Of a stretch of 64,000 nt of DNA, positions 1-8,297 are shown piece after piece. The notes beneath the pieces are model-generated. The model did no database searches. It was given only the letters and a program-made list of their open reading frames with translations, and was not told where the DNA came from. The stretch spans positions 51,516 through 115,515 of the forward strand of contig JAIOPP010000070.1 in assembly GCA_021413845.1 (NCBI GenBank), in the 5' to 3' direction. Both the position numbers and the translations under genes were made by a program. Positions within the stretch are counted from its first letter, which is position 1. Each line of letters opens with the position of its first letter. The DNA is from Planctomycetia bacterium (lineage in GTDB: Bacteria > Planctomycetota > Planctomycetia > Pirellulales > PNKZ01).

Positions 1-908
1 CGTCCGGCCTTCTTCGAGGCGTAGAGCCCTTGATCGGTGCGAGCGACCAACGCGTCGAGATCTTCGTTCGGCATCACTTCGGCGACGCCGCCGCTGATCG
101 TGACTTTCAAGAGCTGACCCGACGACTCGACCACCATCCGTTCGATCGCGGTTCGAGCCCGTTCGGCGGCGAGCAAAGCCCCCTTGGCGTCGGTTGCCGG
201 AAGAATGATGGCGAACTCTTCGCCGCCGTAGCGGCAGACGAGATCGACGTCGCGCATCACCATCGACAGCGTGCAAGCGACATGGCACAGCACATCGTCG
301 CCGGTCTGGTGGCCGTAGGTGTCGTTGAACTTCTTGAAATGATCGATATCGAATAGCAGCAACGATACCGGCGTGCGATAGCGTTGGTATTCCGAGACGC
401 GGCGTTGCATCTCGTCGTCGAAGGCCCGACGATTGAGCGCTCCGGTCAGGGCGTCGGTCCGAGCCATTTCCATTTGGCTTTGCAGCGCGGCCGATTGCTC
501 GGCGAGCTTGGCTTCGGCGGAGCGGAGTTCGCCTTGCAGCTTCTCGTTCGCTTCGGTGACCTTCGCCACGGCGGCCAGGATCGTTGCTTCGAGATCTTCA
601 CCCGTCCCTTGCGCGGCTCCGGTGATTTCTTCGTTGATTTGCTTCACGCGAGCGCTGTGCTCGCCGACGTCGTGGCCGATCCGTCCGGTGAGCCGGAAGA
701 CCTGCTGCATCGCTTCTTCGATCTTCGCCGAATCTTCCCGTTGCTTTTGACGCAATTGCTCGATCTCGGTCGAGCCGGGCTCCGCGGTTGCTGCAGCTGC
801 GGCGTGATTGCCTCCGGAGAAGAGCCACACGGCGACCGCTCCGAATAAGAACTGCACTACGGCGACGATCGCGAGGATATCGATTCCGAATTGATAACTA
901 GTGCCCAT
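1..908 (-). CDS. Diguanylate cyclase (GGDEF), C-terminus cut by window edge
   Basis: Predicted membrane-anchored diguanylate cyclase making cyclic di-GMP from two GTP. Reading the minus strand from the ATG at 906-908, there is one N-terminal membrane helix (about residues 9-30), a long charged helical/coiled-coil segment (about 45-150) and a GGDEF domain starting near residue 147. The catalytic signature is GGEEF (about 228-232). The upstream RDVD (about 219-222) lies five residues before it, as expected for an RxxD product-inhibition site, so the enzyme is probably active and feedback-inhibited. Only the last few residues are missing beyond base 1. No separate sensory domain is visible; the helical segment may drive dimerisation. 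It is transcribed divergently from the small membrane protein at 1317. Confidence 0.9.
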   Translation of the reverse strand, partial: MGTSYQFGIDILAIVAVVQFLFGAVAVWLFSGGNHAAAAATAEPGSTEIEQLRQKQREDSAKIEEAMQQVFRLTGRIGHDVGEHSARVKQINEEITGAAQGTGEDLEATILAAVAKVTEANEKLQGELRSAEAKLAEQSAALQSQMEMARTDALTGALNRRAFDDEMQRRVSEYQRYRTPVSLLLFDIDHFKKFNDTYGHQTGDDVLCHVACTLSMVMRDVDLVCRYGGEEFAIILPATDAKGALLAAERARTAIERMVVESSGQLLKVTISGGVAEVMPNEDLDALVARTDQGLYASKKAG

Positions 909-1316
909 ATTCGTTCGGCTTTCGGGATTGGTGAATGCGGCGGATCGTCGGACCGCAACGGTTCCGACAGGCGGCGATTCTCTGTCTACGGTCGCTTGGT
1001 TACTCAAGATGCGGTTAGAAACATTTAGGTTAGAACTAGCGAATCGCCAAAATTTGCGGCTAATTTATTCTCAGGCGCCTGCTCGAACCCCGTGTCGTGA
1101 CGATGTTTCCGTTTGAACGGGGGGTAGAACTACTCCGTATTGACCGGTTTAGGCTAGGGAAAACCACCACCTGTCGGCGCAGTTCAGCGACCTTCACGGA
1201 ATCATTTGCTGGACGACGCCCGACGAGCCCGCCATAATTAACGGCGTTTCGCGCACATTACGCCGGGCCGAACGATCTTGCGGCTTGCTACGGCCAATCC
1301 GTTTCCAGCGATTCCG
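909..1316. other. Intergenic region between divergent genes
   Basis: About 400 bp separating the GGDEF gene (minus) from the SHOCT-like gene (plus). It must hold both promoters, but I see no convincing -35/-10 pair, hairpin or repeat. Short open frames here have no ribosome-binding site or recognisable product. Confidence 0.5.
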
Positions 1317-1610
1317 ATGATTCTAGGTTTAGTGCCGAATAGCTCGGCAACGAATTCGACTACGACGCTCGTGCTGTGGCTCGCGGGTTTGGCGATTATG
1401 ACGCTGGTGGGCGTGTACGTCGTGGGTAAGCTTCGCGGCAGTTTCCGAGGATCCGACTTCGAGGCCAGCAATTTGATCACCAACTTCCGAGAATTGCATT
1501 CGCAGGGTGAGCTATCCGACGAGGAATACCGAAACATAAAGTCGAAGCTAGCGATGCAGTTGCAAGAGAGCATCGAGAAAGCCAAAAGTAAAGATTCGGC
1601 CGATTCTTAA
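1317..1610 (+). CDS. Small membrane protein with SHOCT-like C-terminus
   Basis: Protein of about 97 residues, function unknown. One hydrophobic helix (LVLWLAGLAIMTLVGVYVVG) is followed by a short basic linker and a C-terminal helix pair containing the FRELHSQGELSDEEYRNIK pattern. This resembles the SHOCT (short C-terminal) module found at the ends of many small bacterial membrane proteins. I chose the ATG at 1317 because it sits just ahead of the hydrophobic region; an in-frame start at 1278 would add 13 residues. No good Shine-Dalgarno precedes either. The gene ends just before an 8-bp hairpin (1611-1632) and lies upstream of clpX, but the 280-bp gap argues against a shared operon. Confidence 0.6.
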   Translation: MILGLVPNSSATNSTTTLVLWLAGLAIMTLVGVYVVGKLRGSFRGSDFEASNLITNFRELHSQGELSDEEYRNIKSKLAMQLQESIEKAKSKDSADS

Positions 1611-1632
1611 AGCCGGCACGAATATGCCGGCT
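1611..1632 (+). other. Short hairpin after SHOCT-like gene
   Basis: Perfect 8-bp stem AGCCGGCA / TGCCGGCT with a 6-nt loop, starting directly after the stop codon. There is no U-tract, so it is at best a weak terminator or a 3'-end stabiliser. The remaining gap to clpX (1633-1892) shows nothing further that I can support. Confidence 0.45.
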
Positions 1633-1892
1633 ATGACGTTCGAGACTGGAATGCGCGGCAGGCGGAATTTTCGGACATTCCGAAAACCGTTGCGCGGCGA
1701 AAGCGTAGTAGAAGCGACAACTGTTTTAGAAACGACAACATAGTGAATCCGTAGCTCGGTTGGTTTCGGACAGGGATGCCGTGCCGGACGACGCGTGTCG
1801 GCCGCTCGAGCGACGGAACGTGAGATGGAATTCCAGCAGGACGAGTGCGACCGGTAAGGTCGGCCGATTCCTGACAGGCGAAAGGATTAGGC

Positions 1893-3191
1893 ATGCCCTC
1901 GGGTCGGGACATCAGTGGTGGCCGTCGTAGTGCGGGCCCTACTAAGAAAAATGCGTTCTGTTCATTCTGTCGCAAGAGCTATCGCGACGTCGGGCCTCTC
2001 GTCGAAGGCCCCGGCGACGTGTATATCTGCGGCGAGTGCATCGAGCTCTGCCAGTCCATTCTCGACCAAGAGCGCAAGCGTCGAGGGAGCGGCAAGCCGC
2101 TGTTCAATCGCATTCCCGCCCCGCGCGAGATCATGACGAAGCTCGAAGAGTACGTCGTCGGTCAGGAACAAGCGAAGAAGGTTCTCTCGGTCGCCGTTCA
2201 CACGCACTACAAGCGTCTGCAACTCGCCGCCGAAGGCGTCGGCGATGTCGATATCGACAAGTCGAACATCTTGCTCATCGGCCCGACCGGCAGCGGCAAG
2301 ACGTTGCTCGCTCGCACCTTGGCCCGGCTGTTAAACGTGCCGTTCGCGATCGGCGATGCGACGACCCTCACCGAAGCCGGCTATGTCGGCGAAGACGTCG
2401 AGAACTTGCTGCTGAAGCTGTTGCATGCCGCGGATTTCGACTTAGAGCAAGCCCAACGCGGAATTCTCTACATCGACGAAATCGACAAGATCGGCAAAAC
2501 GAGCAACAACGTCTCGATCACGCGTGACGTATCGGGCGAAGGAGTCCAACAAGCGCTCCTTAAGATGCTCGAAGGTACGGTTGCCAACGTGCCGCCGCAG
2601 GGAGGCCGCAAGCATCCCGAGCAGCAGTACATCCAGATGGACACTTCGAACATCCTCTTCATCTGCGGTGGGACGTTCTCCGGGCTCGAGAAGATCATCA
2701 GCAAACGGCTCGGCAAGAAGACGATCGGCTTCTCCCAAGAAGCGATCAAGGCCGATGCGGTCGAAGATCACGAAGTCGGTCGGCTCTTGGCGCAAGTCAC
2801 GAGCGACGACCTCGTCGAGTTCGGCATGATTCCCGAACTCTGCGGCCGGCTACCGGTGCTCGCTCCGCTTCGTCCGCTCGACGTCGACGCGCTGATGAAG
2901 GTTCTCAGCGAGCCCCGCAACGCGATCGTCCGTCAGTACCAGAAGCTCTTCGAGATGGAAAGCGCCGAGCTCGAGTTCACCGAGGACGCCGTTCGTGCGA
3001 TTGCCAAGAAAGCGCACGAAAAAGTTACCGGTGCACGTGGTCTTCGGACGATCATCGAAGGGTTGATGCTCGACATCATGTTCGATCTTCCCGAAAACGG
3101 GGCCGGACGTCGCTACGTGGTCACTCCCGAAGTGGTCATGGGACACACGAAGCTCTTCCCGGTCAGCGAAACGAAACATAAGTCGGCGTAA
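1893..3191 (+). CDS. clpX: ATP-dependent Clp protease ATP-binding subunit ClpX
   Basis: AAA+ unfoldase that selects substrates and feeds them to the ClpP peptidase in the cytoplasm. The 432-residue protein has the N-terminal C4 zinc finger (Cys23, Cys26, Cys46, Cys49), Walker A GPTGSGKT (130-137), the substrate-gripping pore loop GYVG (163-166), Walker B ILYIDE (191-196), the ClpP-docking IGF loop (278-280) and a sensor-2 GARGLR motif near the C-terminus. The length is normal for the family. A purine-rich site (gaaagg) about 10 nt upstream supports the ATG at 1893. clpP is not adjacent, unlike the common clpP-clpX arrangement, and no partner protease gene appears in the window. A strong bidirectional terminator follows. 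Confidence 0.97.
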   Translation: MPSGRDISGGRRSAGPTKKNAFCSFCRKSYRDVGPLVEGPGDVYICGECIELCQSILDQERKRRGSGKPLFNRIPAPREIMTKLEEYVVGQEQAKKVLSVAVHTHYKRLQLAAEGVGDVDIDKSNILLIGPTGSGKTLLARTLARLLNVPFAIGDATTLTEAGYVGEDVENLLLKLLHAADFDLEQAQRGILYIDEIDKIGKTSNNVSITRDVSGEGVQQALLKMLEGTVANVPPQGGRKHPEQQYIQMDTSNILFICGGTFSGLEKIISKRLGKKTIGFSQEAIKADAVEDHEVGRLLAQVTSDDLVEFGMIPELCGRLPVLAPLRPLDVDALMKVLSEPRNAIVRQYQKLFEMESAELEFTEDAVRAIAKKAHEKVTGARGLRTIIEGLMLDIMFDLPENGAGRRYVVTPEVVMGHTKLFPVSETKHKSA

Positions 3192-3261
3192 CGTTCAAGC
3201 CCGGGGCCGCGCAGCATTCACTTGTTGCGGTCGAACCGCCGGGGGTTAAGTTACGCCAGAC

Positions 3262-3310
3262 AAAACGAGCCCGAGTCGGTAACCATTCCGACCGGGCTCG
3301 TTTTATTTTT
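3262..3310. terminator. Bidirectional rho-independent terminator
   Basis: GC-rich stem ACGAGCCCGAGTCGG / CCGACCGGGCTCGT (one bulge) with an 8-nt loop, flanked by an A-tract on the left and TTTTATTTTT on the right. It lies between the convergent clpX and aminotransferase genes and could end transcription from both sides. Confidence 0.85.
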
Positions 3311-3356
3311 GCGCCGTGCATCTCCGGCAACGAGGTTTCGGGGCTACCCGAAGAAA

Positions 3357-3382
3357 CGGCCGGTTCACACCGGCCGCTCGCC
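3357..3382 (-). repeat. Palindromic repeat family B, single copy
   Basis: Copy of the palindrome CGGCCGGTGTGAACCGGCCG with the attached GGCGAG flank, read on the minus strand. The same core recurs at 32596, 32710 and 59350. It sits between the convergent ends of clpX and the aminotransferase gene. Confidence 0.8.
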
Positions 3383-3405
3383 TCGGATGATGATGATGCG
3401 CTCGA

Positions 3406-4521
3406 CTACTTCCCCTTCGCGATCGATCTCAGCACTTCGATCCCGCGATCGATCACCGCGTCGGCTGCCGCATAGGAGATGCGGAAGTGCGTGTCGCGGG
3501 CGCTGAAGATGCCGCCGGGGATGATGAGCAGTTCGCGCTCGATGGCCGCGGCGACGAACTCCGTGCCGGTTCCCCAAGGTGCTTTCGGGAACGCGTAGAA
3601 CGCTCCGTTCGGCGTGGCGACTTCGTAGAGATCGCCGATGCCTTTCACGATCCGGTCGCGCTTCCGGCGGTAGTCGTCGATGTGCGGCGTCATGTCGACG
3701 TCGAGCGCCGCCGAGCCGGCCCATTGAAACGGCTGCGGCGCGCAGACGAACGTATATTGCTGGAGTTTCGCCATCTCTTGGATCACGGCCTTCGGACCAT
3801 GTGCGTAGCCGAGCCGCCAACCGGTCATGCCGTAGCCCTTGCTGAACCCATCGATCACGATCGTCTGTGGATTGTACTTCGCTGGCGAGACGAACGCGTG
3901 GTCGTAGCAGAAGGCTCGATAGATTTCGTCGCTTACGAGAGCCACGTTCTTCTCGGCGGCCAAGAGCGCCAAGTCGCGCACCTCGGCTTCCGTCGCCGTG
4001 ACGCCGGTCGGGTTCGCCGGGCTATTGAACAAGATCGCCTTCGTCTTCGGGGTGATCGCCGCGCGCACCTTGTCGATGTCGATTCGGAAGTCGGGATACG
4101 TGTCGATCGGCACCAACACGGCTCCCGCGAGCTTCGCCAGCGACGGATACATCACGAAAAACGGATCGAAGACGATCACCTCGTCGCCCGGGTTCGCTAA
4201 GGCGAGCATCGCCAATACCAACCCGCCGCTGGTGCCGCTCGTAATGAAGAGGTCGCGATCCGCGTGGCCGAAATCCTTCGCGATCTGCGCCGCGAGCTTG
4301 TCGCGCAGCGGCGCGATGCCTTGGGTCTGCGAGTAGCCGTTTTTGTTGTCGTTGATCGCGTCGATCGCAGCCGTCTTGATCGCCGGCGGCACGGCGAAAT
4401 CCGGCTGGCCGATCGAGAGATTGATCGGGTTCTTCATCTTGGCCGCGAGATCGAACACCTTGCGGATGCCCGAGCTATCGAAGTGGGCCATGCGGTCAGC
4501 GATCCAAGGATGGCGAGACAT
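3406..4521 (-). CDS. Pyridoxal-phosphate aminotransferase, class I/II
   Basis: Fold-type I PLP-dependent aminotransferase of 371 residues, resembling the aspartate/branched aminotransferase subgroup. Visible features are the N-terminal IGQPDF segment, NSPANPTG (about 167-174), the cofactor-contacting VSDEIY (196-201), and the Schiff-base lysine in the SKGYGMTGWRLGY stretch (Lys228). The final substrate cannot be read from sequence; aspartate, aromatic or alanine-type amino donors are all possible. The ATG at 4519-4521 is the natural start because the N-terminus aligns with family members beginning just before the IGQP motif. The upstream 220 bp carry an inverted repeat (4534-4738), so it is probably transcribed alone. 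Confidence 0.92.
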   Translation of the reverse strand: MSRHPWIADRMAHFDSSGIRKVFDLAAKMKNPINLSIGQPDFAVPPAIKTAAIDAINDNKNGYSQTQGIAPLRDKLAAQIAKDFGHADRDLFITSGTSGGLVLAMLALANPGDEVIVFDPFFVMYPSLAKLAGAVLVPIDTYPDFRIDIDKVRAAITPKTKAILFNSPANPTGVTATEAEVRDLALLAAEKNVALVSDEIYRAFCYDHAFVSPAKYNPQTIVIDGFSKGYGMTGWRLGYAHGPKAVIQEMAKLQQYTFVCAPQPFQWAGSAALDVDMTPHIDDYRRKRDRIVKGIGDLYEVATPNGAFYAFPKAPWGTGTEFVAAAIERELLIIPGGIFSARDTHFRISYAAADAVIDRGIEVLRSIAKGK

Positions 4522-4533
4522 AGAGTTGGAGAT

Positions 4534-4738
4534 AGTGGTCAGTGGTCAGGGGTCGGTGATCAGTTGCAGAGGGGAAGCGAAGATGCTTCTGCGCCTAGAA
4601 AAGTGGCGGCGCAGCCAACGAATGAGGGCGTATCGGAAGGATCTAGTGTATCGCAGAGTAGCAGATTTTGAAGGAGACAAAGCGCAGCGCTAAGTTCCCG
4701 CAAGTACTGACCACCGACCACTGACCACCGGTCACTGT
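4534..4738. repeat. Inverted pair of GTGGTCAG-type degenerate repeats
   Basis: The left arm (about 4534-4565) is a run of GTGGTCAGTGGTCAGGGGTCGG-like units; the right arm (about 4706-4738) is its inverted complement (GACCACTGACCACC type). About 140 bp lie between them. The right arm ends 5 bp from the stop of the DUF11 lipoprotein gene. The same kind of arms occur at 43395-43502 and, as one arm, near 56053. Confidence 0.75.
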
Positions 4739-4742
4739 CCGA

Positions 4743-6008
4743 TTACCGCACCTTGCACTTAAATCGCACGAGGCCCCCTTCGCCCGGCTTGATCGGCTCG
4801 TCGATCTCCCAGCGAAGTTCGAGCGACTCGGCCGAGTTCTCGGCGGCGTTGAAGTGGGCCTGACGGCTCGATTGAGCACTGTCGGGCACGTAGGCCAGCC
4901 GCGTCGTCAGGCTATCGAGAATGACGACGTTCCCCACGGTTTGATCGCCGATGTTGTCGTAGCGAATCGTGAAGTCGACGATGTCGCCGGGCTGAGCCGC
5001 GGGGGTCGAAGCGATCTTGCAAATCCGCAGACGAGCGTCGGTCGGACCTTTCACGATGTAGATCGCTTGGGCCCGCTTGTCGCCGGTCGAGACCACGGCT
5101 TGCTGCTTCTCGACGAAGACCTTCACGCCGTCGGCCTTCGACCAAGCAATCGCACTTTCGCTTCGTTCGGCGAGGCGTGCTTTTTCGGATCCGAGCATCG
5201 TGCCCGAGCGAATCACCGAGAGGTTTTCGTAAGCGTAGAACGCTTGTTGGTAGTTGTGCGGCATGAGCGCCGTCGACGCGATGCCGGAGCCTTGCTCGCG
5301 GCGATAAGTTCCGAGCTTCAAGTTCGCGGTCTGTCCGATCGGTTGCTGTTGTTCCAGCTTCGTACCGACGCGAGCCCGTTCGTTGAAGTAAGAGACCCGT
5401 TCGCGCTCGACGATGTTCGTCGGCCCGTCGACCATTTCGCTGGAGACGACGTTCGTCACTCCGCGCACGGAGCTGAAGCGGGGGGCGTAGATATACGCGC
5501 AGTTCGACGATTCGACGAGCGTGCGGCCATCCATCGTGTCGTAATGGGCGACGGTGTCTTCGACGTTCAAACCTTGCACGCGCCACTCGGGACTCACGGC
5601 CACCGGTTCTTCGGCGTCGCCGCCGTCGTGAAGGTATTCATCTTGCGGCCAAGGGCCTTTAATGCCCGGCGGCGCCCAGGGAGTGACGACGCCGTAAGGA
5701 ATCGGCGGAGCGCAGTTCGCTTCCCCATCGTAGTCGCGCTGAATCGCAGGCAGCTTCGTGCCGACGATCGCTTTGGCCGGTTTGCCTGCGATCGACTTGG
5801 CATGGTTGACCGGAAGCGGGGCAGGGGGCTCTGCGATCGGTTGCTCATCGCTGACGACGCGCACATTCGGATCGTTCGACGACAGGTCCGAGGCGCTTTC
5901 CTTCGACAAGCTCTTCGTAAAAGTGCGGCACGACGGCAAGACGGCCAACATGACCATGACCGCAACCGTGCGATGCGCGATCTGAAGAGTGCGAGGGCGT
6001 GATGTCAT
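4743..6008 (-). CDS. DUF11-domain lipoprotein
   Basis: Predicted envelope lipoprotein of 421 residues. A basic N-terminus and hydrophobic stretch end in a lipobox-like AVLPSC, giving Cys27 as the lipidated residue. The C-terminal third (TDARLRICKIASTP... onward) matches the DUF11/conserved-repeat fold seen in large surface proteins, with the typical PGDIVDFTIRYDNIGD and VVILDSLTTRLAYVPDSAQ signatures. Four cysteines remain in the mature chain, which could form disulphides, as in chlamydial OmcB-like proteins; that comparison is inference. An open frame extends upstream to 6167, but it overlaps the next gene and lacks a signal peptide, so the ATG at 6006-6008 is preferred. It lies 22 bp downstream of a secreted-protein gene on the same strand. 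Confidence 0.72.
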   Translation of the reverse strand: MTSRPRTLQIAHRTVAVMVMLAVLPSCRTFTKSLSKESASDLSSNDPNVRVVSDEQPIAEPPAPLPVNHAKSIAGKPAKAIVGTKLPAIQRDYDGEANCAPPIPYGVVTPWAPPGIKGPWPQDEYLHDGGDAEEPVAVSPEWRVQGLNVEDTVAHYDTMDGRTLVESSNCAYIYAPRFSSVRGVTNVVSSEMVDGPTNIVERERVSYFNERARVGTKLEQQQPIGQTANLKLGTYRREQGSGIASTALMPHNYQQAFYAYENLSVIRSGTMLGSEKARLAERSESAIAWSKADGVKVFVEKQQAVVSTGDKRAQAIYIVKGPTDARLRICKIASTPAAQPGDIVDFTIRYDNIGDQTVGNVVILDSLTTRLAYVPDSAQSSRQAHFNAAENSAESLELRWEIDEPIKPGEGGLVRFKCKVR

Positions 6009-6030
6009 GATGGGCGTTCTCGGAGAGGCT

Positions 6031-6837
6031 TTAGCGAACGGCGGTCGCTCGACGCGACGATCCGTTCGTGATCGGCTGCGGAGCCGGCGTGGGGATAGGC
6101 ATAGTGGTCGGCACCGCCTGAGCGAGAGCCGGCAGCGGCACGATTCGGAGCCACTTCGGGCATCCATAGATGAAGTGCATGTCGGGGCCCGCGCTTTCGT
6201 CGGGCGTTCGGCCTCCGAGGCGAACGATCGCCACGGGACGTCCTAACCGATCGGCGACTTCCAGCGGATTCGCTTTCGCTCCCGCATCGTGCCACAGTTG
6301 CTCGCCCGGCTGCTGCGTGCCGGGCAAGGCTTGCTTCGGATCTTCGATGTAGACGACTCGGGTTACGAGCAAGCCGTCGGTCGCGAGGCGAAGATCATCT
6401 TCATTGAAGATGACCGGAATCGGAAAGCGACGTTCCATGCCGACCGGGGCATAAGTGCGATCGATGATCTCGATCGTCGGATAGCATTCGAGATTGCGAA
6501 ACTGCTCGGGCAGGTTCGAGAGCTTGATTCGATACGGTGTGCCGATTTGCATTCCGGCGAACACGGCTCCTTCGGTCGGCTCGGTCCAGCCACCTTGATC
6601 GGCCAACGAAATAAGAACCCCTTTAGGCCCGGTCATCTCGACTGGTTGAAAGTAGCCGACAACCGGTCCGCCGCGTTGCAGCCGAGCCGCGGCGACGGCA
6701 CCCGGCGGGTTCTGCGTCTGAAACTGATAGTGAGCCGCAGGTTGCTGGGCCTGCGCCACACTTGCCGCCACGACGACGATGCACGCCGGCGCGACAAGCC
6801 CGATGAGGCGGCGGATATGCACGATAGATGAAGGCAT
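6031..6837 (-). CDS. Secreted protein, paralogue of the 7054-8010 lipoprotein
   Basis: 268-residue exported protein of unknown function. Its signal peptide ends near AQAQQ (about residue 31). The middle region holds YPTIEI, an FNEDDL segment and a VADRLGRPVAIVRLGG segment. Each has a direct counterpart in the neighbouring lipoprotein at 7054-8010 (YPTIEI, FTEEDL, EADRQGAIMAIIRIGN), so the two are tandem paralogues. The C-terminus is Pro/Thr-rich. The gene probably forms an envelope operon with the DUF11 lipoprotein 22 bp downstream. I do not recognise an enzymatic motif; a structural or adhesive envelope role is the most that context suggests. Confidence 0.7.
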   Translation of the reverse strand: MPSSIVHIRRLIGLVAPACIVVVAASVAQAQQPAAHYQFQTQNPPGAVAAARLQRGGPVVGYFQPVEMTGPKGVLISLADQGGWTEPTEGAVFAGMQIGTPYRIKLSNLPEQFRNLECYPTIEIIDRTYAPVGMERRFPIPVIFNEDDLRLATDGLLVTRVVYIEDPKQALPGTQQPGEQLWHDAGAKANPLEVADRLGRPVAIVRLGGRTPDESAGPDMHFIYGCPKWLRIVPLPALAQAVPTTMPIPTPAPQPITNGSSRRATAVR

Positions 6838-6919
6838 ACGACGACGCTACCAAAGTGGACGCTACGGAACGCGAACGAGACTTGATGCGATGAGCCCCGC
6901 GAGAGGACTCGAAGCGATG

Positions 6920-6958
6920 TGCGGAGCGCCGCCGTGTGTGGTGCGGCGGCGCTCCGCA
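6920..6958 (-). other. Perfect 15-bp hairpin between the paralogous genes
   Basis: Stem TGCGGAGCGCCGCCG / CGGCGGCGCTCCGCA with a 9-nt loop, in the 216-bp gap between the lipoprotein gene and its paralogue, all on the minus strand. There is no T-run on either side, so it is more likely an attenuating or stabilising structure, or a degraded terminator, than a canonical terminator. Confidence 0.6.
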
Positions 6959-7053
6959 TCGTGAGAGCACGACGAGTTGCTAAGCAACCCGCGGATGAAG
7001 CTCTGGAAGATGCGCAGTCGGGTTCTTATTTCCGACTTCTTACTCGACGAAAA

Positions 7054-8010
7054 CTACTGGTTGCTCGGCAAGAGCGGTTGACGAGCGTTCTCGTGAATAT
7101 AGGCGTGGTTTGCAGCCTTCGGATAGCTCATGCCCGGAGTCTGCTTCACATGCAGACTGACCTTCTTCGAGGGGTCCGGATAGTGCTGGAACGTGTGGTT
7201 GCGGACCACATGCTTCTGCACGCCGGCAGGCCCACCTAGCGGGATGTGCGGAGGTCCGGGGAGACCGATCGGCGTCCCGGTGATCGGAATCCCAAATTGG
7301 GCTCCGACCGCACCTTGATAGAGCGAGCTCCCTTCGATGCCGCCGTCGACGAGTTCGCCGTTGGCACCCGGCACTTCCAAATCCTTATTACCGATCCGAA
7401 TGATCGCCATGATCGCACCTTGACGATCGGCTTCGACGATCGGATCTTGGCCCGGATCCAGACGCGTGCTGACGAGTTCTTGCACGCCGGCGACGGCCAA
7501 TTCTTGGAACTCCGGATCAGGCAAGAAGATGACCTTGGTGACGAAGTTGCCCGAAAGCACTTGGTCGAGGTCTTCTTCCGTGAACTGAATCGGAATCGCG
7601 TTGTGCGAGAGATAGGCTTCCGTGCGATTGACGGACGGACCGATTTCGATCGTCGGATAAAGCTCGACGCCCGGGCGGCCCGGCAGGTCGGTCAGCTTCA
7701 AACGATAGACGGCCCCTTGCGGGAAGTTGGATCGCGCCGGAGCGACGAGCGGTTCGGAATCGAACAGGCCCGGCTGGCCGACGCTCCAAGCCACGGTCGC
7801 CCCTTCAGGGCCGAGAAACGCGACTTGAGAATTCTGTAATGGCATTCCCATCGCCGGATCGCCGAGCGTCATCACGCCGGGGCCGGGGCCATCGACGCCC
7901 GGTCCGGGATGCTGCATCATCGTCGCCGGTGGAAGCGTATGCGGCACGAACGGAATACGGCATCCACCGCAGGCCGCCAGCCCGAACATCAAGGCAAATC
8001 GGTACTTCAT
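7054..8010 (-). CDS. Envelope lipoprotein, planctomycete-type
   Basis: 318-residue predicted lipoprotein of unknown function. The start is fixed by a strong ribosome-binding site (AAGGGGGAACCG just before the ATG at 8008-8010) and by the short signal peptide that follows, whose lipobox LAAC places the lipidated cysteine at residue 14. A longer open frame reaching 8136 is rejected for lack of these signals. The body (about 90-250) is homologous to the secreted protein at 6031-6837. The segment before it is Gly/Pro-rich and the C-terminus is His/Lys-rich. With the paralogue and the DUF11 protein it makes a minus-strand envelope cluster. Confidence 0.72.
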   Translation of the reverse strand: MKYRFALMFGLAACGGCRIPFVPHTLPPATMMQHPGPGVDGPGPGVMTLGDPAMGMPLQNSQVAFLGPEGATVAWSVGQPGLFDSEPLVAPARSNFPQGAVYRLKLTDLPGRPGVELYPTIEIGPSVNRTEAYLSHNAIPIQFTEEDLDQVLSGNFVTKVIFLPDPEFQELAVAGVQELVSTRLDPGQDPIVEADRQGAIMAIIRIGNKDLEVPGANGELVDGGIEGSSLYQGAVGAQFGIPITGTPIGLPGPPHIPLGGPAGVQKHVVRNHTFQHYPDPSKKVSLHVKQTPGMSYPKAANHAYIHENARQPLLPSNQ

Positions 8011-8297
8011 CGGTTCCCCCTTGGATCCATCCCTGTTGAGTCGGGGCGGTATGTTTCCGAGTCCCGGCTTATGAACTGCGTGATCGAGCGTGTCGAACGG
8101 CTGCCGCACGGTGCTTTCACCGGCTAGAACCGGCATGGACCCTTGGAAGGCCCCCCGAATACAATGCGACCCCTTCGACTCGGATTTCGCACCTCGATCT
8201 GCGTCGTCGCCGACTCGGACCCGAAGAGCGAACTCCCATGTGAGTATCCTCGGCGTCGTACAATGCGATTCTTTGGTAAATCCGTTAGAACCCGTCC

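Noticed and set aside
8011..8136. N-terminal extension of the 7054 lipoprotein
   Set aside because: The AAGGGGGAACC ribosome-binding site and the lipoprotein signal sequence both point to the ATG at 8010.
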